This document shows positions 17,519 through 24,318 of a DNA stretch of 39,614 bases, in pieces. Source of the stretch: Saprospiraceae bacterium (GTDB lineage: Bacteria; Bacteroidota; Bacteroidia; Chitinophagales; Saprospiraceae). The stretch lies in the NCBI GenBank assembly GCA_016787575.1, contig JAEUUO010000024.1, forward strand, positions 1-39,614, in the 5' to 3' direction. The position numbers were made by a program, and so were the translations under genes. Numbering within the stretch: position 1 is the stretch's first letter; the number at the start of each line of letters is the position of its first letter. The notes under the pieces were generated by a model. The model was given only the letters and a program-made list of their open reading frames with translations. It ran no database searches and was not told the DNA's origin.

Positions 17519-18373
17519 TTAAATTTTAACAAATTTCATCACGCGGTAATCCCACAATTTGTTTTGTAAACTTTTATATTGGTAATAGGTTGACCAGACA
17601 TTCCTTCCCTGTGTTTTTTTTCTTAGTCCAAAAATTCTTAAAAATCCATGGCATACAAGTCCAGGGAAAAAACAATAGTAAAGCCTGCGGGCTGTTTTTT
17701 GAATTGCCGGACTGATATTGTTATTTTCAACAAGTTTCAGGCCAATATTTTCAGCATCTTGAATAAATGTTTCAAAATTTGAAAAAGCTGGTACAGCCCA
17801 GGATTCAGCCCAATTGTTCATCAGTTTTTGTTCGCTTGGGTTCATAGAGTGTTTCGATTCAAAGAAATCGGCAACAACCAGGTGACCACCTGGTTTTAGA
17901 AGTCGGAACGCTTCATTAAAAAAGGATTTTTTATCAAAAGCATGACAAATACTTTCGATTCCATAAATACCTTCGAAGGAAGCCGATTCAAAGGAAGTAT
18001 TGCAAAAATTTTGAACTGAGAAATCAGCTTTGCCTATTAAATTTTTATGTGCTGATTTCATTTTAGCTGTTTGGATTTGCTTTTCACTTAAAGAAATTCC
18101 ATGAACTGAACAGTTGCATTTAGAACAAGCGTACATCGCAGTACCTCCAATTCCACAACCGGCATCGAGGTATTTATTTCCAGGCTTTAGATTTAGAATT
18201 CCCAGTACATAATCATTCATATTTCGAAGCGCATCTCTGAGAAGCCGAGTATCTTCCTTCCAAAAGCCATAATGTAAAGCAGATTGTTCACCTAAATGCC
18301 ACAGTAATTTGTAATCACTTTCGCATTCATCGTAGTAATTGATAATATCCTGATTGGTAATTGTTAGCGGCAT
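17519..18373 (-). CDS. SAM-dependent methyltransferase (CFA/sterol/tocopherol-MT-like)
   Basis: This 284-residue class I methyltransferase has SAM motif I LDAGCGIGG (69-77) and the later IESICHAFDKKSFFNEAFRLLKPGG block. The N-terminal YYDECESDYKLLWHLGEQSALHYGFW is typical of the small-molecule/lipid methyltransferase group that includes cyclopropane-fatty-acid synthases, sterol C-methyltransferases and gamma-tocopherol methyltransferases. The product may therefore be a methylated lipid or isoprenoid, but this is inference. It is first in a tight reverse-strand run with the cyclase (7-bp gap) and MpaB-like oxygenase (20-bp gap), which points to a shared pathway or shared control. Confidence 0.87.
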   Translation of the reverse strand: MPLTITNQDIINYYDECESDYKLLWHLGEQSALHYGFWKEDTRLLRDALRNMNDYVLGILNLKPGNKYLDAGCGIGGTAMYACSKCNCSVHGISLSEKQIQTAKMKSAHKNLIGKADFSVQNFCNTSFESASFEGIYGIESICHAFDKKSFFNEAFRLLKPGGHLVVADFFESKHSMNPSEQKLMNNWAESWAVPAFSNFETFIQDAENIGLKLVENNNISPAIQKTARRLYYCFFPGLVCHGFLRIFGLRKKTQGRNVWSTYYQYKSLQNKLWDYRVMKFVKI

Positions 18374-18438
18374 AGGTATTGTAAAAATAGTAAAATATTC
18401 CAGGAAATGCGAGGTGTTAGCAGCTGTTGACCTGCAAA

Positions 18439-19323
18439 TTACCTTTTTAACTTTTGTTTAATAACACCGCCTTTGACTTCTTTAATGGAGGATATATATA
18501 AGAAGGCATTGGGGTCTATTTCCAAAATAGCTGTTTTGATCCTATGAATTTCGAGTCTGGTTAGTATGGTAACGATGATTTCACAATCGTGTTTGATATC
18601 AAAACTTCCGGGTAAATAGCCACGCTCCCCTTTATATACAGAAATCGCCTTGTCAAAATCATTTACTATACAAGATTTTATTTCTTCATCTTTTCCAGAA
18701 ATGATTGTCATCGCTGTGTATTCTTCAAAACCATCCACCACATAGTCAGATGTTTTCATTGCTGTGAAATAAGTTAAAATGGAATACATACCTACTTCAA
18801 TACCAAAAGTATAAGCAGCAGCGAGTATGATTGCTGAATTTATAAACATGACAATTTCACTGGTTGAAAGTCCCAATTTTTTATTGGTGTAATCAGCAAT
18901 GATCTCCATTCCATCAATGACTCCTCCTGCTTTGATCACAAATCCAATTCCCAAGCCTATAAAAAATCCACCAAACAGTGCGATCAGTACTTTGTCGTGC
19001 GTAATGGGTTCAATTTCTATATAATTTATACAAAAAACCATGAGTAGGATGGCCATGGACGTCTGTATTGCAAAGGTTTTACCGATTTTCTTATAACCGA
19101 TATAAACAAAAGGAATATTTAATAGAATCAAGAAAATACTAATATCAAGATGAAACCATTCATGTAAAAGTATGGATAAGCCAGTAACACCCCCATCAAG
19201 GAATCGATTTGGGATCATAAAGCCCTTAAATGCTATTGCTGCAAGAAAAACACCCAATGCCATAAACAATAGGGAATGCATAGAGAAAATGCGTTTCCAA
19301 TCTATGGTATCATTATGTGACAT
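18439..19323 (-). CDS. YitT family membrane protein (DUF161/DUF2179)
   Basis: This 294-residue protein has about five or six N-terminal membrane helices (YitT_membrane) with the conserved PNRFLDGGVTGLSILLHEW and KAGGVIDGMEIIADYTNKKLGLS segments. A C-terminal soluble DUF2179 domain (about 215-290, IVTILTRLEIHRIKTAILEIDPNAF) follows. Its function is unknown in general; a transport role is often suggested. It is transcribed divergently from the FNT transporter across a 99-bp intergenic region. A near-consensus TAAATTTA with an upstream TTG (17-bp spacer) may be its promoter, at about 19354-19381 on the reverse strand. Confidence 0.9.
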   Translation of the reverse strand: MSHNDTIDWKRIFSMHSLLFMALGVFLAAIAFKGFMIPNRFLDGGVTGLSILLHEWFHLDISIFLILLNIPFVYIGYKKIGKTFAIQTSMAILLMVFCINYIEIEPITHDKVLIALFGGFFIGLGIGFVIKAGGVIDGMEIIADYTNKKLGLSTSEIVMFINSAIILAAAYTFGIEVGMYSILTYFTAMKTSDYVVDGFEEYTAMTIISGKDEEIKSCIVNDFDKAISVYKGERGYLPGSFDIKHDCEIIVTILTRLEIHRIKTAILEIDPNAFLYISSIKEVKGGVIKQKLKR

Positions 19324-19335
19324 AATCTGATAAAA

Positions 19336-19367
19336 TTTGAATTAATATTCGTGTAAATTTAGCTTTG
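19336..19367 (+). promoter_or_regulatory. Bacteroidota-type promoter of the FNT transporter
   Basis: TTTG at 19336-19339 is followed after 20 bp by TAGCTTTG at 19360-19367, an exact match to TAnnTTTG. The start codon at 19423 is about 56 bp downstream. Confidence 0.65.
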
Positions 19368-19422
19368 ATTTTCTTTATCAAGCAAAAGATTGCAAATCAA
19401 TCTGGGTGGAATGAACTATTAA

Positions 19423-20241
19423 ATGAATATTATGCAGGAAATTTATGGTTTTGATGCTTTTTCACCTAAGGAAATAGCAGAGCGGGTCGAAAATTTAGGA
19501 GTACAAAAAGCAAGGTTGCCAGTTATCTCAATGGTAATGCTAGGTATTTTGGCAGGTGCATTTATTGGTTTGGGAGCCATGTTTTATATTTTAATTTTAT
19601 CTGATGCAAACTTAAGTTTTGGAATTTCGAGACTCCTTTCCGGAATGGTTTTTTCACTGGGTTTGATTTTAGTGATCGTAGCTGGAGCAGAATTGTTTAC
19701 AGGTAACAATTTATTAGTTATGGCCTGTGCAGATGGAAAAATTCGTTTAGGAGAGCTGTTTCGAAATTGGGGCATCGTATGTTTATCCAATTTTATTGGT
19801 GCTTTCGGATTGACTTTACTAGTATTTCTATCCAAACATCCAGAAATGAATGGAGGCTTGATTGGTCAGATGTATATTAAAATTGCAAGTATAAAATGCA
19901 ACTTGTCTTTTCAACAAGCATTTTTTAGTGGAATGTTGTGTAATATTTTAGTTTGTTTAGCAGTTTGGATGGCAATGGCTGGCAGGAGCATTGTTGATAA
20001 AGTTCTAGTAATTATTTTTCCCGTTACTACATTTGTTGCTTGTGGATTTGAACATAGCATTGCTAACATGTATTTGATACCTATGGCTATTTTGGTCAAA
20101 GGATCTTTTATTGATTTGCCAAATACAGATTTAATTAACTGGTATGGTTTTGTAAAAAACTTAATACCGGTCATATTGGGCAATCTAAGTGGTGGAAGTG
20201 TTTTTGTTGCATTGATTTATTATATAATATACAAAAGATAA
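19423..20241 (+). CDS. Formate/nitrite transporter family channel
   Basis: This 272-residue inner-membrane protein has six predicted helices and belongs to the FNT family (FocA/NirC), pentameric channels for formate, nitrite, lactate or hydrosulfide. Family marks are GILAGAFIGLGAMFY in TM1, the AELFTGNNLLVMACADGKI loop after TM2, the N-rich LSNFIGAFGL in TM3 and GFEHSIANMYLIPMAI in TM5 with the conserved central His. The substrate cannot be fixed from sequence. A clear promoter lies upstream. ATG19423 is used; a second Met three codons later is an alternative. Confidence 0.92.
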   Translation: MNIMQEIYGFDAFSPKEIAERVENLGVQKARLPVISMVMLGILAGAFIGLGAMFYILILSDANLSFGISRLLSGMVFSLGLILVIVAGAELFTGNNLLVMACADGKIRLGELFRNWGIVCLSNFIGAFGLTLLVFLSKHPEMNGGLIGQMYIKIASIKCNLSFQQAFFSGMLCNILVCLAVWMAMAGRSIVDKVLVIIFPVTTFVACGFEHSIANMYLIPMAILVKGSFIDLPNTDLINWYGFVKNLIPVILGNLSGGSVFVALIYYIIYKR

Positions 20242-20256
20242 GCGCTGAGGAAAGAG

Positions 20257-20306
20257 TTTGTACTCTATAGAGAGGAAGTCTGGAGGGGAATGCTGCAATG
20301 CTACAA
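20257..20306. repeat. Short CTGCAATG-family repeat fragment
   Basis: Shortly after the FNT stop is a fragment with CTCTATAGAGAGGAAGTCTG, then GGGGAATGCTGCAATGCTAC and AATG. It corresponds to the GTCTATAGAAAGGAAG...GGAAATGCTGCAATGCTGC part of the repeat at 229-270. It is non-coding, and no terminator was recognised here. Confidence 0.65.
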
Positions 20307-20375
20307 TGTTTAATTCTAAATGTCATTGAATTAACAATTACCTAACCACTATCAACTATCACTAAACAGCATTTC

Positions 20376-20846
20376 CTAAACCACTTCAGCTACTGCAATC
20401 CAAATCATAGCCAAGCAAAGAGCTGTTTTTAAAACAACTCCCATTAAAAATCCTATAAAGGTACCCCAAGCCGCTTTGGTGGCTTGTGAAGATGATTTCC
20501 CAACCAGAATTTCACCAATGAAGGCACCAATAAACGCTCCTATGAATATCCCTATAGGTCCAAATCCCATCCCAAGGATAAGTCCTATCATGCTTGCCCA
20601 AATTCCTGCTTTCGAACCACCGTATTTTTTCAATCCCAATGCTGGAATTACATAATCCAAGACTGTGATTATAACAGTCAGGATACTTAAAGTCCAAATA
20701 GTATTTGTTGAAAATGCATAGGTTTTCGTCCAATGAATCAAGAAAATTCCTAATAGGCTTAACGGCGGACCGGGGAGAGGTAACACAGCTCCCATTAAAC
20801 CAACAACCAAACAAATAAAACCAAGAATCAATAATAGTAAATCCAC
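20376..20846 (-). CDS. DUF456 membrane protein
   Basis: This small integral membrane protein belongs to the DUF456 family. The hallmark LMGAVLPLPGPPLSLLGIFL loop is present, as are glycine-rich helices (GMGFGPIGIFIGAFIGAFIGE). I place the start at the GTG at 20844-20846, giving 156 residues beginning MDLLLLILGF, which matches how family members usually begin. An in-frame TTG at 20870 would add eight residues. No ATG is available upstream before a stop. The function of the family is unknown. Both sides are repeat-bearing non-coding DNA. Confidence 0.82.
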   Translation of the reverse strand: MDLLLLILGFICLVVGLMGAVLPLPGPPLSLLGIFLIHWTKTYAFSTNTIWTLSILTVIITVLDYVIPALGLKKYGGSKAGIWASMIGLILGMGFGPIGIFIGAFIGAFIGEILVGKSSSQATKAAWGTFIGFLMGVVLKTALCLAMIWIAVAEVV

Positions 20847-20889
20847 AATGACTTTCAAGTATAAACCCAAAATTCAGAAAATTGGTTCG

Positions 20890-21240
20890 CTGGATGGGAG
20901 AGGAGGTCTGTAGTCTTTAGAAAAGAATTCTGCAAGGAAATGCTGCAATCTTGTAATGGTTGAATGCTGCAATGCTAAAATACTACAATCTTGCAATGTC
21001 CACCCGACTGATCCAAAGAAATGTCCAATATTTGAAATTAATCTCAAACGGATCGGGCGGGGATTAAATTTATTAGTTGCCGAAGCTGTCCTCGCCGAGG
21101 CTAAAGGATGCATCACAATTTTTAGCCAAATTCGGATCAACCGAAGCGACATTGTAACATTGTAACATTGCAGCATTGTAACATTGTGACATTGCAGGAT
21201 TGCTGCATTCTTCCTACAGTTTTCCTCTCTATATATTAAC
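20890..21240. repeat. CTGCAATG-family element with inverted arms
   Basis: The left arm (about 20890-21000) reads GAGGAGGTCTGTAGTCTTTA, then AATTCTGCAAGGAAATGCTG and several CTGCAATG-like words. The right arm (about 21150-21240) carries the same words on the opposite strand: repeated CATTGTAACATTG / CATTGCAGCATTG units followed by CCTACAG and CCTCTCTATA. The core contains CCACCCGACTGATCC (20999-21013) and GGATCGGGCGGGG (about 21052-21063), which are partly complementary. The whole could fold into a long imperfect hairpin. It is non-coding and lies between DUF456 and the macro-domain gene. Confidence 0.7.
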
Positions 21241-21242
21241 AG

Positions 21243-21725
21243 CTATTCCTCCGCTTGTTTGTTTTTATGATACACACTGTATACATACACGGGAATATTT
21301 AATTCATTCAAATGTTCTTCCAGGATAGGTTTTACTTCAGACCATTCCATGCCACCAACTCCGGTTGATAGTTTGGTAATGGCTAAACTTTTAATTCCTT
21401 CTTTCTGAATTTGCTTTACAAGATTTTTTAAACAATGTCGGATGGCAGATGCCGTTGCACGACCCGGATGTGCAGAGGCTGCAGGAGCCTGTTCCTGTGT
21501 AAGTAAATTAAAAATTTTACGTTTGTCTGCACTTTGCCATAACCAAACTTCACCAGGTTTGGGATGAAAGGTTTGACAATAATGTCTGAAATCCTTATAC
21601 ATCGAAGGATAATTCTCACGAAGATTTAATGAAAATCCGGTATCAAAATGATCCATAGGTGCCACACCGTGTGCTAAGGCATCTGCTTTACTTAAAAGGA
21701 TGTCTCCTTCAACTTCTTTTATCAT
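21243..21725 (-). CDS. Macro-domain protein (ADP-ribose-binding/hydrolase-like)
   Basis: This 160-residue protein consists of a single macro domain. The opening MIKEVEGDILLSKADALAHGV and the phosphate-binding-loop region LAITKLSTGVGGMEWSEVKPIL (about 118-139) fit the ALC1/TARG1-like macro-domain group. Such proteins bind ADP-ribose and may remove it from proteins, nucleic acids or ADP-ribose phosphates. No DarT-like toxin partner is visible beside it, so a toxin-antitoxin role is not supported. It lies 114 bp downstream of the TerB-like gene on the same strand; the region between shows no terminator. Confidence 0.85.
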   Translation of the reverse strand: MIKEVEGDILLSKADALAHGVAPMDHFDTGFSLNLRENYPSMYKDFRHYCQTFHPKPGEVWLWQSADKRKIFNLLTQEQAPAASAHPGRATASAIRHCLKNLVKQIQKEGIKSLAITKLSTGVGGMEWSEVKPILEEHLNELNIPVYVYSVYHKNKQAEE

Positions 21726-21839
21726 ACATTCTATTTATTCACCAAGGTAATGGTGTCTGTTTATAGAATTTGTGATTGATGTCATATCATTATATGACAA
21801 AAATCAATTAGTACAGTAATTAATATGTTAGTTGGTACT

Positions 21840-22241
21840 TTAATGTGAAATTGAATTTAATAAATGTTCCAGTTGATGCAATATATTTTCTTCATCGTGA
21901 TTGATACTTTTAAAAACATGGGCTATTGCCATGGACGTATGAATGATTTTTTGTTGCGTATCTTTATCAAATAAAGTTTTATGACTTAAGGCAAAATCTT
22001 TAAAATCATTAAACGCATCTTTCGAATCGTATCGATTGTCTTCCAACCATTCAAATACAGCTTCGACTTCAAATACCAAATCCGTGTTAAATTCATCTAC
22101 AGGATCATCTTTTGATTTCCAAATATTATTTATTTCCTGATGCAATATCTGAAGTTCTTGTTTTTTTACACGGCCATCTGCATTTGCTACAGCATAAAAT
22201 AAATATGCTAATTTTTCATAAAAAAGTTCCGGTTTTTTCAT
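21840..22241 (-). CDS. TerB-like protein
   Basis: This 133-residue helical protein has the TerB fold signature at its N-terminus: FYEKLAYLFYAVANADGRVKKQELQIL, the acidic 'ADG.v...E' metal-binding-like loop of TerB/DjlA N-terminal domains. TerB was named from tellurite resistance, but isolated copies are mostly of unknown role. It begins 12 bp after the stop of the outer-membrane protein gene on the same strand and is probably co-transcribed with it and with the M23 peptidase gene. Confidence 0.72.
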   Translation of the reverse strand: MKKPELFYEKLAYLFYAVANADGRVKKQELQILHQEINNIWKSKDDPVDEFNTDLVFEVEAVFEWLEDNRYDSKDAFNDFKDFALSHKTLFDKDTQQKIIHTSMAIAHVFKSINHDEENILHQLEHLLNSISH

Positions 22242-22253
22242 GGAATTTAATCA

Positions 22254-23276
22254 TTAAAATAAAAGAATGCCAACTCTCCAGGCATTGTATTCGTAATCTT
22301 TCGATTTACTAAATAAAGTACTGAGGTCATAATTTATCCCCAGATGCAATCTTCTGTATCCGATTGAAGCACTGAGGCCATAATTTGTTTTTGAAAAGTC
22401 ATAATTCTTATCAAGATACAAAAGCGCTTCTTCATTTTGTGCTGTTTTAAATTCAACAGATTGCTCGTGATTGGTTAATATGCCAATATATCCGCCCAAA
22501 TTCAAAACAAGTTTATTCTTTTTGTATTGCAAGCCAACAGGAAATCTTAAATATCCCAGATGAAGTGTTGATTCTTCGTAATTTTGAGTAGTATCGTTTC
22601 GAAAATTTGCTTTGTCGGCAACTGTATTAAGAATTTGAACGTCGTCCGTTTGCGTATAATGTCTTCTGTCAAATCCCAAACCATAATAAATTGAAAAAGG
22701 ACCTCTGTTTTTTCCAAGTTTCGTTTGTAATAAAATATCAAATTCACCAAACCAATTGAATGATTTTCCAACATTGAAATCAGGATAATTTATCGCATCC
22801 TTTTTTGCTGCTTGGCTGAGTCCATTCCAGTACATTCCGTAACGCAATCTGAATCCGGTACGGCGCCCAGATCCAGTTATTAAACTCATTGGATTCATTG
22901 GTGCTTTAAATTCTGGCATTTCAGGCATCGTTTCCGGAATGGTATCCTCCTGGCCTTGATAAACTGCATCTACCATAGCACCCATTGGTGGGTTAGGCGG
23001 AGTTGCAACTGTTTCTTCTGTATTAAAATAATCCAATCGTGCATAATTGTCGTAGTTGGAATAAGCCATCGAACTCAATTGAGTTAATAATTCACCGCTC
23101 AACTCAACAAATTGCAAGGTGTCAATTCCTCCACGTCCTAATAAATTTTCAAGATTTCGAAGGCTGTCTGCTAATTGATACAAATCCCGATTTGCTTCTT
23201 TAAGGGATTGCAACGGATTTTGTGCCTGGATTTGGTTTATCCCAAACAAGATTAGAAAATAAGCTAGTTTTTTCAT
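22254..23276 (-). CDS. Outer-membrane beta-barrel protein, function unknown
   Basis: This 340-residue protein starts with a signal peptide (MKKLAYFLILFGINQIQAQ). A helical or low-complexity periplasmic part (about 20-130, rich in Leu, Pro and Met) follows. From about 135 onward come alternating beta strands (GFRLRYGMYWNG, FSIYYGLGFDRRHY, LHLGYLRFPVGLQYKKNKLVLNLGGYIG, YGLSASIGYRRLHLGINYDL). The chain ends in Phe (RVGILLF), as outer-membrane barrels usually do. Its closest type is the PorT/OmpA-like barrel common in Bacteroidota. It lies 56 bp downstream of the M23 peptidase gene on the same strand, suggesting a cell-envelope operon. Confidence 0.78.
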   Translation of the reverse strand: MKKLAYFLILFGINQIQAQNPLQSLKEANRDLYQLADSLRNLENLLGRGGIDTLQFVELSGELLTQLSSMAYSNYDNYARLDYFNTEETVATPPNPPMGAMVDAVYQGQEDTIPETMPEMPEFKAPMNPMSLITGSGRRTGFRLRYGMYWNGLSQAAKKDAINYPDFNVGKSFNWFGEFDILLQTKLGKNRGPFSIYYGLGFDRRHYTQTDDVQILNTVADKANFRNDTTQNYEESTLHLGYLRFPVGLQYKKNKLVLNLGGYIGILTNHEQSVEFKTAQNEEALLYLDKNYDFSKTNYGLSASIGYRRLHLGINYDLSTLFSKSKDYEYNAWRVGILLF

Positions 23277-23332
23277 TATTGATAATTATTGATAAAATTA
23301 TGCTTTTATAGAAATTGAATCAAATCATTTTA

Positions 23333-24250
23333 TTAAAACCGGATGTACTCCACTGGATTTACAGTCTGTCCTTTATACCACAATTCAAAATGCAAATGCG
23401 GACCGTTGGTTAATGTGCCTGTATTGCCTATAATGGCAATGGCTTCCCCCGCTTTAACACGTGACCCCGTCTTTTTTAACAAAGCAGAATTGTGTTTATA
23501 CATACTTACCAGATTATTGCTATGCTGAATAGCTATGCTGTGGCCATTTTCAATGGACCAGTCTGACTGGATCACTGTCCCACCCAAAATGGCTTTTATA
23601 GGGGTGTTCTTTGGGGCGATAATGTCTACTCCCAAATGTCCTTTAGTTGGATCATAAGCTGCCCCAAGGGGTCCTCTGATGGGGCTGACAAAATTTAAAT
23701 TGGTAAAATTTTCACGTTCACTGGATTTCAAGCTTACTGGACTGGCTTGTACCCTGGTTTCTTTGTTTTGATTTTTACTTCGGGCTTCAAGAGCCTGGGT
23801 GGTCTCAAATTCTGCACGTAACATGCTGTCTTCCTTTACTTTAGGTAGAGGTTCGGGTTTTTCTTGTTTTATCTGAATGTTTTTTGTTACATCATCTGTA
23901 GTCTCCGGATTGCCGGTCAAAATGCGTTGGACACTCTGAATGTATGTATCCCTGGCTTTTAGTTCTTCTTCCATACTGCTGATTTTCTTTTCCAGTTTAA
24001 TAAAATCAGTTTGAGAACGTAAATCTCCGTAACCGGGAACGTAGCGTTTTATCGGACTAAAAGCAATTAAAAGAAACAAAATGATGCCCAGGCCCAACAG
24101 CAAGGTACTCAGCAATAAATAGATGTTTTGGAGAGTTAAGCGGTAATTGGCCGTTTCTTCAAAGGTTTCTTCATTTCGTATAATGATTAAGAACTTCTTC
24201 TCTAAATGTTCTCTGACCCATTTCTTTGTTGCATTCCAGTCAAAAGCCAT
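23333..24250 (-). CDS. Membrane-anchored M23 (LytM) peptidase
   Basis: This 305-residue protein has a cytoplasmic N-terminus, one membrane helix (about 43-65), a coiled coil (about 80-112) and a C-terminal M23 peptidase domain (about 188-303). The zinc site is complete: His205 and Asp209 in GHLGVD, His253 in MYKHN, and His285/His287 in GPHLHFE. An active peptidoglycan endopeptidase in the periplasm is therefore predicted, rather than a degenerate activator. It is divergent from the SprE/PorW-like gene with a 68-bp gap and heads a run with the outer-membrane protein and TerB genes. Confidence 0.92.
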   Translation of the reverse strand: MAFDWNATKKWVREHLEKKFLIIIRNEETFEETANYRLTLQNIYLLLSTLLLGLGIILFLLIAFSPIKRYVPGYGDLRSQTDFIKLEKKISSMEEELKARDTYIQSVQRILTGNPETTDDVTKNIQIKQEKPEPLPKVKEDSMLRAEFETTQALEARSKNQNKETRVQASPVSLKSSERENFTNLNFVSPIRGPLGAAYDPTKGHLGVDIIAPKNTPIKAILGGTVIQSDWSIENGHSIAIQHSNNLVSMYKHNSALLKKTGSRVKAGEAIAIIGNTGTLTNGPHLHFELWYKGQTVNPVEYIRF

Positions 24251-24273
24251 CCTTAAAAGTAATTAATTTACAA

Positions 24274-24281
24274 TAAATTTG
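24274..24281 (+). promoter_or_regulatory. -7 element of the SprE/PorW-like gene
   Basis: TAAATTTG matches the Bacteroidota TAnnTTTG element exactly and lies 37 bp before the start codon at 24319. No convincing -33 TTG was found at the usual distance. Confidence 0.45.
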
Positions 24282-24318
24282 CCCAATTTTAGTTATAGTA
24301 GACATTCCCCGGAAATTC

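Noticed and set aside
17512..17532. TTG start giving a 1725-residue cyclase protein
   Set aside because: It overlaps the methyltransferase end by 14 bp and needs a rare start codon. An ATG seven codons later gives a clean 7-bp gap and loses no domain.
20874..21176. Overlapping ORFs of 100 and 69 codons in the 20.9-21.2 kb gap
   Set aside because: They consist of translated CTGCAATG-family repeat DNA on both strands, with no family resemblance, and are explained by the repeat.
21243..21725. Macro-domain gene as the antitoxin half of a DarTG system
   Set aside because: No DarT-like ADP-ribosyltransferase is adjacent; neighbours are repeat DNA and a TerB-like gene.
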